From an uncultured Desulfovibrio sp. (GTDB lineage: Bacteria; Desulfobacterota; Desulfovibrionia; Desulfovibrionales; Desulfovibrionaceae), in assembly GCA_945871415.1 (NCBI GenBank), contig CAMBWG010000193.1, positions 1 to 5,074 on the forward strand: DNA of 5,074 bases. The letters are read 5' to 3'. The position numbers and the translations under genes were made by a program. Numbering within the stretch: the stretch's first letter is position 1; the number at the start of each line of letters is the position of its first letter. Positions 1-5,074 of the stretch are shown here, one piece after another. The notes beneath the pieces were generated by a model. It made no database searches. It was not told the origin of the DNA and saw only the letters and a list, made by a program, of their open reading frames with translations.

Positions 1-50
<50 letters not shown>

Positions 51-57
51 TGTCATG

Positions 58-1989
58 CTACTTTCCAGTCCCGACGATCTCGCCTTCACCCAGCAGGGCG
101 CGGGCGTAGTCGTCGCCGTTGAAGGGGCGCAGGTCCTCCAGCTTTTCACCAAGGCCGATGTAGGTGATGGGCAAATGTTCCTGCATGGCCACGGCAATGG
201 CCACGCCGCCCTTGGCGGTACCGTCCAGTTTGGTGAGAATCAGTTCGTCCACGCCCGCGGCTTCCTTGAAAAGCTTTGCCTGCGACAGGGCGTTCTGACC
301 GGTGGTGGCATCCAGAGCCAGGATGGTGCGGTGCGGCGCGCCGGGATGCTTCTTTCCGAGGACGGTGCGAATCTTGGTCAGCTCTTCCATAAGATTATGC
401 TTGGTCTGCAAGCGACCGGCCGTATCCACAAACAGGATGTCCACCTGCTCGGCCAGCGCGCGATCCATAGCCTCAAAGGCAACCGACGCCGGATCCGAAC
501 CGGCCGCGCGGGCATGGAACAGCGCTCCCACGCGCTCGGCCCAGACCTGCAGCTGCTCAATGGCCGCCGCACGAAATGTATCCGCCGCCGCAATCATGAC
601 TTTCTTGCCCTGCATGCGGGCGCGATAGGCCAGCTTGGCAATGGTCGTAGTCTTGCCCACGCCGTTGACGCCGATGAAAAGAATGACTTCCGGCGGATTG
701 AAGGCGGTAATCTTGCGCGGCACACGGAAGATTTCTTCGATTTCATCCCGCAGCACGGCGCGCATGTCCTCAGTCTTGACCACGCCCATGTCGGCGGCGC
801 GCTTGCGCAAACGCTCCACCAGCGCCAGTGAGGCATCATAACCAAGGTCGGCCATGATAAAGAGTTCTTCCAGATTCTCCCAGAACTCTTCCGTCAGCTC
901 CCCATGCCCGCTGAATATGGCGTTGAGCTGCCGGGAAAACTGCTCACGCGTGCGGGCCAGGCCGTCGCTGATCTTGAGGAAGAGGCGGTTGCGCTCGTCT
1001 TCCTCGTCCTCCATGTCGAGAGCCAGCGCCAGGCGATATTGCAGCTCGGAGCGGAATTCATCTATATAATGGTATTCCATGCGCTCCAGCCAGCGGGCGA
1101 ACTCGTCCACAAAGGCGTCCACTTCATCGGCCGGCGCATCGAGCGACCGCAGCAGGAAACGCAAACGCCGCCACAGCTCGTCCCCGGCTTCATCCACACC
1201 GTCAAGGACAATGGCAAGCCAGGCCGACAGGCTGGGATCGGCTTCCCGCAGACGCAACGTCATGGCGGCGTCATCAAAATCAGCCGCAGGCGCAGCTGCG
1301 GCAGCGGAAGCTTTCTTTTCTTCTTCCTCGTCGTCCGACCCGCCAAAAAGCGAGGCAAACCAGCTCTTCTTCTTGCGGGGCCTGGCTTCCGGAACGGGAG
1401 CCGCGACGGGCTCAGCCTGCGCTGTTTCCGCCGCTTCGGGTTCCGCTCTGTCCGACGGCACCGGCTCTGCGGGCACCTCTTCTTCCGCTGCCGGAGCAAC
1501 TGCAACAGTATCCGGCGCAGGCTCGGCCTCCGCCGGAACGCTTTCTTCGGAAACAGGAGCTTCGGAGGCCGCATCCTTCGCTGTGTCGGCGGTTTCAACC
1601 ACGGCCTCTTCCGGATCGGCGGGAGCGGCAATATTCGTTTCCGCGACGGGCTCAGCCTGCGGTGCTTCCGTCGCTTCGAGCTCCGCACTGTCCGACGGCA
1701 CCGGCTCTACGGGCACATCTTCTTCCGCTGCCGGAGCAACTGCAACAGCATCCGGCGCAGGCTCGGCCTCCGCCGGAACGCTTTCTTCGGAAACAGGAGC
1801 TCCGGAGGCCGCATCCTTCGCCACCTCTGCGGCGTCAACGGTTCCGACAGCTTCGGACGGTTGCGCTACGGCGTCGCGCGCACCGTCTGCGGCATCCGGC
1901 AGTTTCTCAACGGGTGCGGCAGGCTGCTCGACCTTTTCCGTCGGCTCCTCCGCTCCCATCCATTTTCTGAACTTGGAAAAGAACCCCAT
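58..1989 (-). CDS. ftsY: Signal recognition particle receptor FtsY (SRP-GTPase)
   Basis: 643-residue SRP receptor, which docks ribosome-SRP complexes at the inner membrane by forming a GTP-dependent heterodimer with Ffh. The GTPase motifs are all visible: P-loop GVNGVGKTT at 440-448, DTFRAAA at 470-476, DTAGR at 522-526, TKLDG at 586-590 followed by TAKGG, and GLGE at 612-615 with DLRPF just after. The helical N-domain spans about 335-420. Before it lies an unusually long A-region: a short amphipathic N-terminus (FFSKFRKWMG), an Ala/Glu/Pro-rich acidic stretch to about 200 with an internal duplication (residues about 58-117 and 138-197), a basic-aromatic segment KKKSWFASLFGG (206-217), an acidic run, then about 100 residues of predicted helix (236-335). 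The E. coli protein is about 500 residues, so the excess is all N-terminal. The start is backed by AAGGAGG four bases upstream. The reading frame is intact and ends ten bases from the poly-C run. Identification is secure; the A-region's role is inferred. Confidence 0.98.
   Translation of the reverse strand: MGFFSKFRKWMGAEEPTEKVEQPAAPVEKLPDAADGARDAVAQPSEAVGTVDAAEVAKDAASGAPVSEESVPAEAEPAPDAVAVAPAAEEDVPVEPVPSDSAELEATEAPQAEPVAETNIAAPADPEEAVVETADTAKDAASEAPVSEESVPAEAEPAPDTVAVAPAAEEEVPAEPVPSDRAEPEAAETAQAEPVAAPVPEARPRKKKSWFASLFGGSDDEEEEKKASAAAAAPAADFDDAAMTLRLREADPSLSAWLAIVLDGVDEAGDELWRRLRFLLRSLDAPADEVDAFVDEFARWLERMEYHYIDEFRSELQYRLALALDMEDEEDERNRLFLKISDGLARTREQFSRQLNAIFSGHGELTEEFWENLEELFIMADLGYDASLALVERLRKRAADMGVVKTEDMRAVLRDEIEEIFRVPRKITAFNPPEVILFIGVNGVGKTTTIAKLAYRARMQGKKVMIAAADTFRAAAIEQLQVWAERVGALFHARAAGSDPASVAFEAMDRALAEQVDILFVDTAGRLQTKHNLMEELTKIRTVLGKKHPGAPHRTILALDATTGQNALSQAKLFKEAAGVDELILTKLDGTAKGGVAIAVAMQEHLPITYIGLGEKLEDLRPFNGDDYARALLGEGEIVGTGK
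1401..1581. repeat. Tandem coding duplication in ftsY, downstream copy
   Basis: This 181-bp segment matches 1641-1821 at a fixed offset of 240 bp with, by eye, about 10 mismatches (near 94% identity) and no gaps. Bases 1510-1561 are identical to their counterpart. The offset is a multiple of three, so the duplication adds 80 codons (about 60 repeated plus a 20-codon spacer) without breaking the frame. On the protein it covers roughly residues 137-197, in the acidic linker. Several differences change amino acids (for example V to A and S to R), so the copies are diverging slowly. Confidence 0.93.
1641..1821. repeat. Tandem coding duplication in ftsY, upstream copy
   Basis: Partner of 1401-1581, encoding roughly residues 57-117 of FtsY. 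Both copies contain APVSEESVPAEAEPAP. The similarity stops sharply at both ends, as expected from unequal crossing-over or replication slippage of a unit of about 240 bp. Confidence 0.93.
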
Positions 1990-1993
1990 GCGG

Positions 1994-2000
1994 CCTCCTT
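1994..2000 (-). promoter_or_regulatory. ftsY: Shine-Dalgarno sequence of ftsY
   Basis: Read on the minus strand this is AAGGAGG, a near-perfect anti-16S match, with a four-base spacer (CCGC) before the ATG at 1987-1989. The spacing is slightly short but the match is strong, and it fixes the ftsY start. Confidence 0.85.
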
Positions 2001-2020
2001 CAAGCGTTTTGCGACATTCC

Positions 2021-2051
2021 AGAGCGTTTTACCTTTGAAAAGATGAAACGC
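2021..2051 (-). repeat. Short intergenic repeat, copy A (inverted relative to 3165-3201)
   Basis: The 21 bases at 2021-2041, read on the minus strand, are identical to 3181-3201 read on the plus strand. The similarity extends on through a CATC and a GCGTTTC block with two small indels (one base in a T-run, and five bases). The ends GCGTTT and AAACGC are complementary, so the unit can fold into a hairpin with a loop of 16 bases. It lies 32 bases upstream of the ftsY start. The two copies bracket the 2101-3084 gene in opposite orientation. It is probably a dispersed intergenic repeat; this window gives no copy number. Confidence 0.75.
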
Positions 2052-2053
2052 GA

Positions 2054-2096
2054 GGCGGCGGACAGCGCCGCCGGCCCGAAGTGAAATGATCGGGCC
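2054..2096 (-). terminator. Two abutting GC-rich stem-loops after the membrane protein gene
   Basis: Just past the stop codon at 2101-2103, minus-strand RNA would form GGCCCGA/TCGGGCC (7 bp, 10-base loop, 2073-2096 within the pair limits) and, with no spacer, GGCGGCG/CGCCGCC (7 bp, 5-base loop, 2054-2072). The following bases are T-rich (TCGCGTTTCATCTTTTC) but hold no clean T-tract. This is compatible with a weak or partial intrinsic terminator, or with an mRNA 3'-end stabiliser, between this gene and ftsY. The stems are seen directly; termination is inferred. Confidence 0.45.
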
Positions 2097-2100
2097 AGCC

Positions 2101-3084
2101 TCAGGCCAGCGCCGCCAGGACCTCATCCAGCGCCTGCGCGCAGGCCTCCACAGCCAGCGCAGGCGTTTCACATTGCGGATCATTCAGCGCCCGCTGCATG
2201 GCCCCGGCGGCTTCGGTCAGCTTGTCGGCCCCCAGACAGGGGGCCGACACTTCCAGCAACCGCCCCAGATGCGAAAGTTCCGCCACAGCGCCCCGGGCGA
2301 ACAAGCGTCCCATAAGCGCGGAAGCGCCGCGGAAAGACTGCCGGAACAAGCCCGCCGTAATACGGACACTTTCCCGATGCTCGTTCATGTAACGGCGGCC
2401 TTTCTCCAAATCTATGGCCGTGGACGCGGCCGGAACGGGAGGCACAACCGGCGCGCCTTCCCGCGCCAGTTCCCCCGCGCTTACGTGCTCTTCGCGCTCC
2501 TGCTCGGCCTGCCTGCCCTGCCAGTGAGTCTGAAGAAAATGAAGCAGACGGGTCAAATCACCATAACGACGCAGCAGCCAGATCAGCAGGCAGGAAAAGA
2601 AAAGCGAATTCAGCCCGAAGCGTACGGCCTCGGCCCGCACGGTCAGCGCGCATTCCTCATTGGTCAGACGGCGGGACATATAAATTTCCACGCTGCCCAC
2701 GGGGCGGCCTTCTTCCTTGATCTGGCTCATGCCCTGCACGGTATCTTCCATGATTTCGCCGTCCCAGGGCACGGGCTCCCACTGATAGTTGCGCCGCATG
2801 CCGATCTGAACGCCCTGAGACGTCTGGATACGGATGCCGTACACACGATCGTCATCCATAGCCACATCCGCAGCCACAAGTGCCGACGGCGCATCGGGGA
2901 TACCTCCCGACAGGGAAAGCATGCCCACAACGCGGGCGGCCGTGCGACCGGCTTCACTCAGCAAACGGGCCTCAGCGTCCGCCCTGTATTGCCAGATGGC
3001 CCACAACCCCTGCCCTGCCGTCAGCAGCATGGCGCAAAGCCATATACCCAATACTATCCAGCGACGTTGCTGCCGTCGTTCCAT
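2101..3084 (-). CDS. Two-pass membrane protein, sensor-like, with degenerate HPt-like C-terminus
   Basis: 327-residue protein that I cannot name. A basic N-terminus (MERRQQRR) leads into a first membrane helix at about 9-31. Residues about 33-153 are likely periplasmic, with an amphipathic helix followed by a mixed region (about 75-136: VYGIRIQTSQGV, then EGRPVGSVEIYMSRR) that resembles the small PAS/Cache-type sensor folds of signalling proteins. A second membrane helix spans about 155-171. The cytoplasmic part has a charged, Pro-rich linker (about 190-225) and a helical region at 240-326. Its segment LLEVSAPCLGADKL resembles the HPt core motif HxLKGSAxxLGA, but the position of the phosphorylated His is Arg275 and the following Lys-Gly is Glu-Val. 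No kinase, receiver or HAMP domain is seen. The start has GGGGTG 7 bases upstream. It is separated from murJ and ftsY by 153 and 111 bp. The gene itself is secure; the HPt assignment is tentative. Confidence 0.9.
   Translation of the reverse strand: MERRQQRRWIVLGIWLCAMLLTAGQGLWAIWQYRADAEARLLSEAGRTAARVVGMLSLSGGIPDAPSALVAADVAMDDDRVYGIRIQTSQGVQIGMRRNYQWEPVPWDGEIMEDTVQGMSQIKEEGRPVGSVEIYMSRRLTNEECALTVRAEAVRFGLNSLFFSCLLIWLLRRYGDLTRLLHFLQTHWQGRQAEQEREEHVSAGELAREGAPVVPPVPAASTAIDLEKGRRYMNEHRESVRITAGLFRQSFRGASALMGRLFARGAVAELSHLGRLLEVSAPCLGADKLTEAAGAMQRALNDPQCETPALAVEACAQALDEVLAALA
2223..2249 (-). other. 11-bp perfect hairpin inside the coding sequence
   Basis: The segment is a perfect inverted repeat: TGTCGGCCCCC, a five-base loop, and GGGGGCCGACA. 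Read on the minus strand it encodes the SAPCLGAD region of the degenerate HPt core. Such a GC-rich stem would be stable in the mRNA. It could pause translation or transcription, or simply follow from GC-rich codons; the sequence does not decide. No T-tract follows it, so it is not a standard terminator. Confidence 0.7.
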
Positions 3085-3091
3085 ATGATTT

Positions 3092-3097
3092 CACCCC
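3092..3097 (-). promoter_or_regulatory. Shine-Dalgarno-like site of the membrane protein gene
   Basis: On the minus strand, GGGGTG lies seven bases before the ATG at 3082-3084. The match to the consensus is moderate, so the start is plausible but not as firmly set as that of ftsY. Confidence 0.55.
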
Positions 3098-3150
3098 ATT
3101 CACGGGACAGGTCCGGCCATGCCGGTTCCTGCTGTCTATAAGCATTGTCA

Positions 3151-3175
3151 GTTTGAAACGCGTTGCGTTTCAAAC
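3151..3175. other. 25-nt perfect palindrome with 11-bp stem
   Basis: GTTTGAAACGC, a three-base loop (GTT), and GCGTTTCAAAC form a perfect hairpin in the 153-bp gap between murJ and the next gene. On the plus strand it is followed by CCATCTTTTTC, which is terminator-like for plus-strand transcription, although no plus-strand gene is present. On the minus strand it is a leader structure about 67 bases upstream of the membrane protein ATG. It could be an inverted-repeat protein-binding site, a bidirectional hairpin, or part of the repeat that starts in its right arm. Its function is unknown. Confidence 0.8.
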
Positions 3176-3201
3176 CATCTTTTTCAAAGGTAAAACGCTC
3201 T
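3165..3201 (+). repeat. Short intergenic repeat, copy B
   Basis: Counterpart of 2021-2051 in the opposite orientation. The 3181-3201 part is identical over 21 bases. Its left end is also the right arm of the 3151-3175 palindrome, so the GCGTTT block can pair either with the upstream arm or with AAACGC at 3193-3198. The two pairings are mutually exclusive. Confidence 0.75.
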
Positions 3202-3237
3202 ACTCCGCACGATAATCCCCAAAAAAATTGCCGTGTC

Positions 3238-4839
3238 TTATGTCCGGTGCCGCAGCATGCGCCAGACGGTCAGCAGATCGGCATCCCGCAGGACAGCGAG
3301 CGTCAGGAGCCATGCGCCGACACCAGCCGCACAGGCCGGGGGCAGCGTCAGGGCGTGTATGCTGTCCGCCGCCAGCGCGTGCAGACCCGCCAGAACACCC
3401 CAGGCGGCCAGACCGGCGGCAGCGCCCGCCGCGCAGGCACGTGCCACGCCGGCCGGAGAAAAAAGTCTTCCGAACGGCAGCGCGCCCCGCCTCCGCCGAC
3501 GGTGCAGCGCCCACCAGAGAAAGAAAGCATGAGCCCACATGCCGATGCTCACGGCCAGAGCCGGAGCGCAGACATCCAGAGTCACAGGCAGGCCCCAGGC
3601 CAGAGCAAAGCCAGCGCCCGACGTTATGGCGACAGCCCCCAGCGCTCCCCATGCCGTTGCCCGCCAGGCTCCCGCCGCATTGCAGGCAGCCAGCAGCGGA
3701 CGCGCCACGGCGCAGGCGGGCAGACCCGGCAGATACGCCCAGAGCGCCAGAACGGAAGCCCGGACGGCTTCAGGACCGAAAGCGCCGTGGCCCAGCAAAA
3801 TATCTACGAGATCCGGTCCCACGGCGGCCAGACCGGCGGTTGCGGCAAGAGCGAACAGCAGAGCCAGACGCAAGGCCGTACCGAGCTGCGCGCCAAAGCC
3901 CGCCCAGTCGCTTTCCGCCGCCAGATGGCTCAGGCGCGGCAGACTGGCCATGCCCAGACACACGCCAATGACGCCCAGCGGCAGCTCCATGAGCCGCTCG
4001 GCATAATACAGGGCCGCCATGCTGCCGACACAGCCGAAGGAAGCCACCATCATGGCCGCCAGCGTCGCCAGCTGCGGTGCGGCCGCGCCCAGTATCCCGG
4101 GCGGCAGACGACGCAAACAGCTCACAGCCGCGCGCCGGATGCGCCGTTCCCGGACAGCCTGCCGCCGGGGAGGCAAATTTTCAACGGGAGCCGGCAAAAG
4201 CACGCTATGCGCAGCCCGGGCCTGGACGATCCACTGGACAAAACCCGCGCACGTCAGCCCTCCGGCCAGCAGCACGGCGGCATTGCCAAGGCCCAGAGCC
4301 GCGGCCACGGCAAAGAGCAGAATCACGCCGTTAAAAAACAGGGGCGACACGGCAGGCCAGAAAAAGGCCCCCTTGCTGTGCAGGGCGGCCATGCTTACGG
4401 CCGCCATAACGGCGGCGACGGCATAGGGCAGGCATAAACGGAACAAAGACGCCGCCAGGCGTTCCCCTTCAAGACCGAGTCCCGGCGCCAGCGCCTCCAG
4501 CAGCCAGGGCGCGCCCAGCCAGCCCGCCGCCAGCAGCAGCGCCAGCAGCCCTCCCAGACGAACGGCCACGGCGCGCACCAGCGCCCGCTCGCCGCCGGGG
4601 CAGACGTGTTCCTGCTGCACGATGGCCGCCGTCAGGGTCATGGACAACGAACCTTCGGCCAGCAGCCGCCGCAGAATATGCGGCACGCGCATGGCGGCTA
4701 CCAGCGCATCGGCGGCCAGCCCGCCGCCCACAAGCCAGGCCATGGCCATATCCCGCAGCAGCCCCATCAGCCGCGACAGGGCCGTGCAGCCCCCCAGAAA
4801 AAGACTGGTGCGCGCCAGTGAGGAATGTTGCTGCGGCAT
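3238..4839 (-). CDS. murJ: Lipid II flippase MurJ (MviN family)
   Basis: 533-residue polytopic membrane protein of the MATE-related MOP superfamily that flips the peptidoglycan precursor lipid II across the cytoplasmic membrane. Family landmarks are clear: SRLMGLLRD at 22-30, the segment DALVAAMRVPHILRRLLAEGSLS at about 44-66 (the family's D-A-F...P-N-L-L-R-R...EG signature, with His54 where Asn is usual), and YYAERLMELPLGVIG at about 278-292, followed by LPRLS. Arg51/Arg57/Arg58 and Arg282/Glu285 correspond to charged positions important in the E. coli protein, judged by my own alignment. The length matches the usual 510-530 residues with about 14 helices. An in-frame ATG exists 30 bp upstream (4867-4869) but has no Shine-Dalgarno; the ATG at 4837-4839 has one, and MPQQHSSLARTSLFLGG is a normal MurJ beginning, so I chose it. 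The stop is TAA at 3238-3240, and the protein is intact. It stands alone, without other peptidoglycan genes nearby. Confidence 0.95.
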   Translation of the reverse strand: MPQQHSSLARTSLFLGGCTALSRLMGLLRDMAMAWLVGGGLAADALVAAMRVPHILRRLLAEGSLSMTLTAAIVQQEHVCPGGERALVRAVAVRLGGLLALLLAAGWLGAPWLLEALAPGLGLEGERLAASLFRLCLPYAVAAVMAAVSMAALHSKGAFFWPAVSPLFFNGVILLFAVAAALGLGNAAVLLAGGLTCAGFVQWIVQARAAHSVLLPAPVENLPPRRQAVRERRIRRAAVSCLRRLPPGILGAAAPQLATLAAMMVASFGCVGSMAALYYAERLMELPLGVIGVCLGMASLPRLSHLAAESDWAGFGAQLGTALRLALLFALAATAGLAAVGPDLVDILLGHGAFGPEAVRASVLALWAYLPGLPACAVARPLLAACNAAGAWRATAWGALGAVAITSGAGFALAWGLPVTLDVCAPALAVSIGMWAHAFFLWWALHRRRRRGALPFGRLFSPAGVARACAAGAAAGLAAWGVLAGLHALAADSIHALTLPPACAAGVGAWLLTLAVLRDADLLTVWRMLRHRT

Positions 4840-4845
4840 TGGCGT

Positions 4846-4851
4846 CTCCCT
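4846..4851 (-). promoter_or_regulatory. murJ: Shine-Dalgarno deciding the murJ start
   Basis: AGGGAG on the minus strand lies six bases before the ATG at 4837-4839. The upstream candidate ATG at 4867-4869 is preceded by CTTCTGAAAA, which has no purine-rich ribosome site. This favours the 533-residue product over the 543-residue one. Confidence 0.8.
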
Positions 4852-4878
4852 GCTGTCGAAGCCGGACATTTTTCAGAA

Positions 4879-4926
4879 GCGCCCGCCGTTCCCTGCCCGC
4901 GCTTTCAGGACAGGCCGGGCGGACGC
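4879..4926 (-). other. Long two-part stem-loop in the murJ leader
   Basis: On the minus strand, GCGTCCGCC (4918-4926) pairs with GGCGGGCGC (4879-4887) as 9 bp including one G-U. Inside it CCTGTCC (4908-4914) pairs with GGGCAGG (4892-4898) as 7 bp including one G-U, with a nine-base loop and a small internal loop (CGG against GAAC). It ends 39 bases before the murJ ATG. No T-tract follows it on either strand in convincing form, so it is not a clear terminator. It could be a leader element affecting murJ expression, or a terminal hairpin of the upstream gene. The pairing is seen directly; the role is unknown. Confidence 0.55.
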
Positions 4927-5010
4927 CTCTTTCCAAAGCCGCCGCGCTCCCCGCTCCCGTCACAATATATCCGGCGGAAAGCACAAACCGCGGCGACCGG
5001 AGAACATCGC

Positions 5011-5074
5011 CTACGGACGATGCGGATCAGCCTCGCCGCGCCAGGCGGCCACGGCGGCGCGCACGCGGGCATCC
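5011..5074 (-). CDS. 3' tail of an unidentified gene (5' end outside the window)
   Basis: The minus-strand frame ending at TAG (5011-5013) encodes about 20 residues, DARVRAAVAAWRGEADPHRP, with GC-rich third positions typical of the other genes here. The R-V-R-A-A-V-A-A-W pattern resembles the end of a helical, HEAT-like repeat. The other two minus-strand frames over this stretch are weaker: one meets a stop after 15 codons, and the other would be an atypical Arg/Pro-rich product. This is a likely but unproven coding end, and I do not assign a function. It lies 171 bp from murJ, on the same strand. Confidence 0.5.
   Translation of the reverse strand, partial: DARVRAAVAAWRGEADPHRP

Noticed and set aside
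55..831. Long plus-strand open frame of 258 codons opposite ftsY
   Set aside because: It mirrors the ftsY GTPase region in antisense, has no family resemblance, and GC-rich codon bias easily leaves such frames open.
1401..1821. CRISPR-like or phase-variable repeat
   Set aside because: There are only two copies, long and in-frame within ftsY, with no spacers or short unit; this is a coding duplication.
904..2046. Plus-strand open frame of 380 codons opposite the FtsY A-domain
   Set aside because: Its Arg/Gly-rich repeated protein is only the antisense reading of the tandem repeat; no Shine-Dalgarno or recognisable domain supports it.
3221..3227. T7 run (minus strand) 11 bases after the murJ stop as an intrinsic terminator
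   Set aside because: I could find only a weak, bulged hairpin upstream of it, so the T-run alone does not support a terminator call.
3163..4437. Plus-strand open frame of 424 codons opposite murJ
   Set aside because: The product is rich in Gln/Arg/Gly/His without a fold signature, and murJ on the other strand is a certain gene.
4964..4969. TATATT on the minus strand as a murJ promoter -10 box
   Set aside because: No acceptable -35 sequence lies 16-18 bases upstream, so an AT-rich hexamer by itself is insufficient.
4469..4984. Minus-strand frame overlapping the murJ 5' end and leader (171 codons)
   Set aside because: It is out of frame with murJ, low in complexity (Gly/Ala/Arg) and has no homology signature, so it is a shadow of murJ.

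Overview
The window reads as part of a GC-rich bacterial chromosome, with all protein genes on the minus strand. In transcription order (right to left) they are: the 3' tail of an unidentified gene (5011-5074), murJ (3238-4839), a gene for a two-pass membrane protein with a degenerate HPt-like C-terminus (2101-3084), and ftsY (58-1989). Strong Ala/Arg/Gly codon bias, a very long acidic FtsY A-domain and the gene style suggest a proteobacterium-like lineage, possibly Desulfovibrionaceae. That placement is an impression from protein style only; no marker here settles it.

Region by region: bases 1-48 are an unbroken run of C next to the ftsY stop codon, most likely a contig end or sequencing artefact. 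FtsY is intact, with every SRP-GTPase motif, but its A-domain holds a recent in-frame tandem duplication (period 240 bp) and a second basic/aromatic candidate membrane motif. The 111-bp gap before ftsY carries two abutting GC-rich stem-loops and one copy of a short repeat. The membrane protein gene follows, and then a 153-bp gap with a 25-nt perfect palindrome and a second, inverted copy of the same repeat. murJ is complete; its best start is 30 bp inside the longest reading frame. A 171-bp leader with a long two-part stem-loop separates it from the upstream gene tail.

Functionally, FtsY (receptor for signal-recognition-particle targeting to the membrane) and MurJ (lipid II flippase) are both housekeeping membrane-biogenesis factors. 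The middle protein has sensor-like topology, but the usual phosphohistidine position of its HPt-like region is Arg, so it may be a regulatory or structural relative rather than a phosphotransfer protein. The gaps of 111 and 153 bp, with hairpins in both, argue against a tight operon. I see no CRISPR array, tRNA, rRNA, transposase or defence system. The best candidates for something undescribed are the degenerate-HPt membrane protein and the repeats that bracket it.
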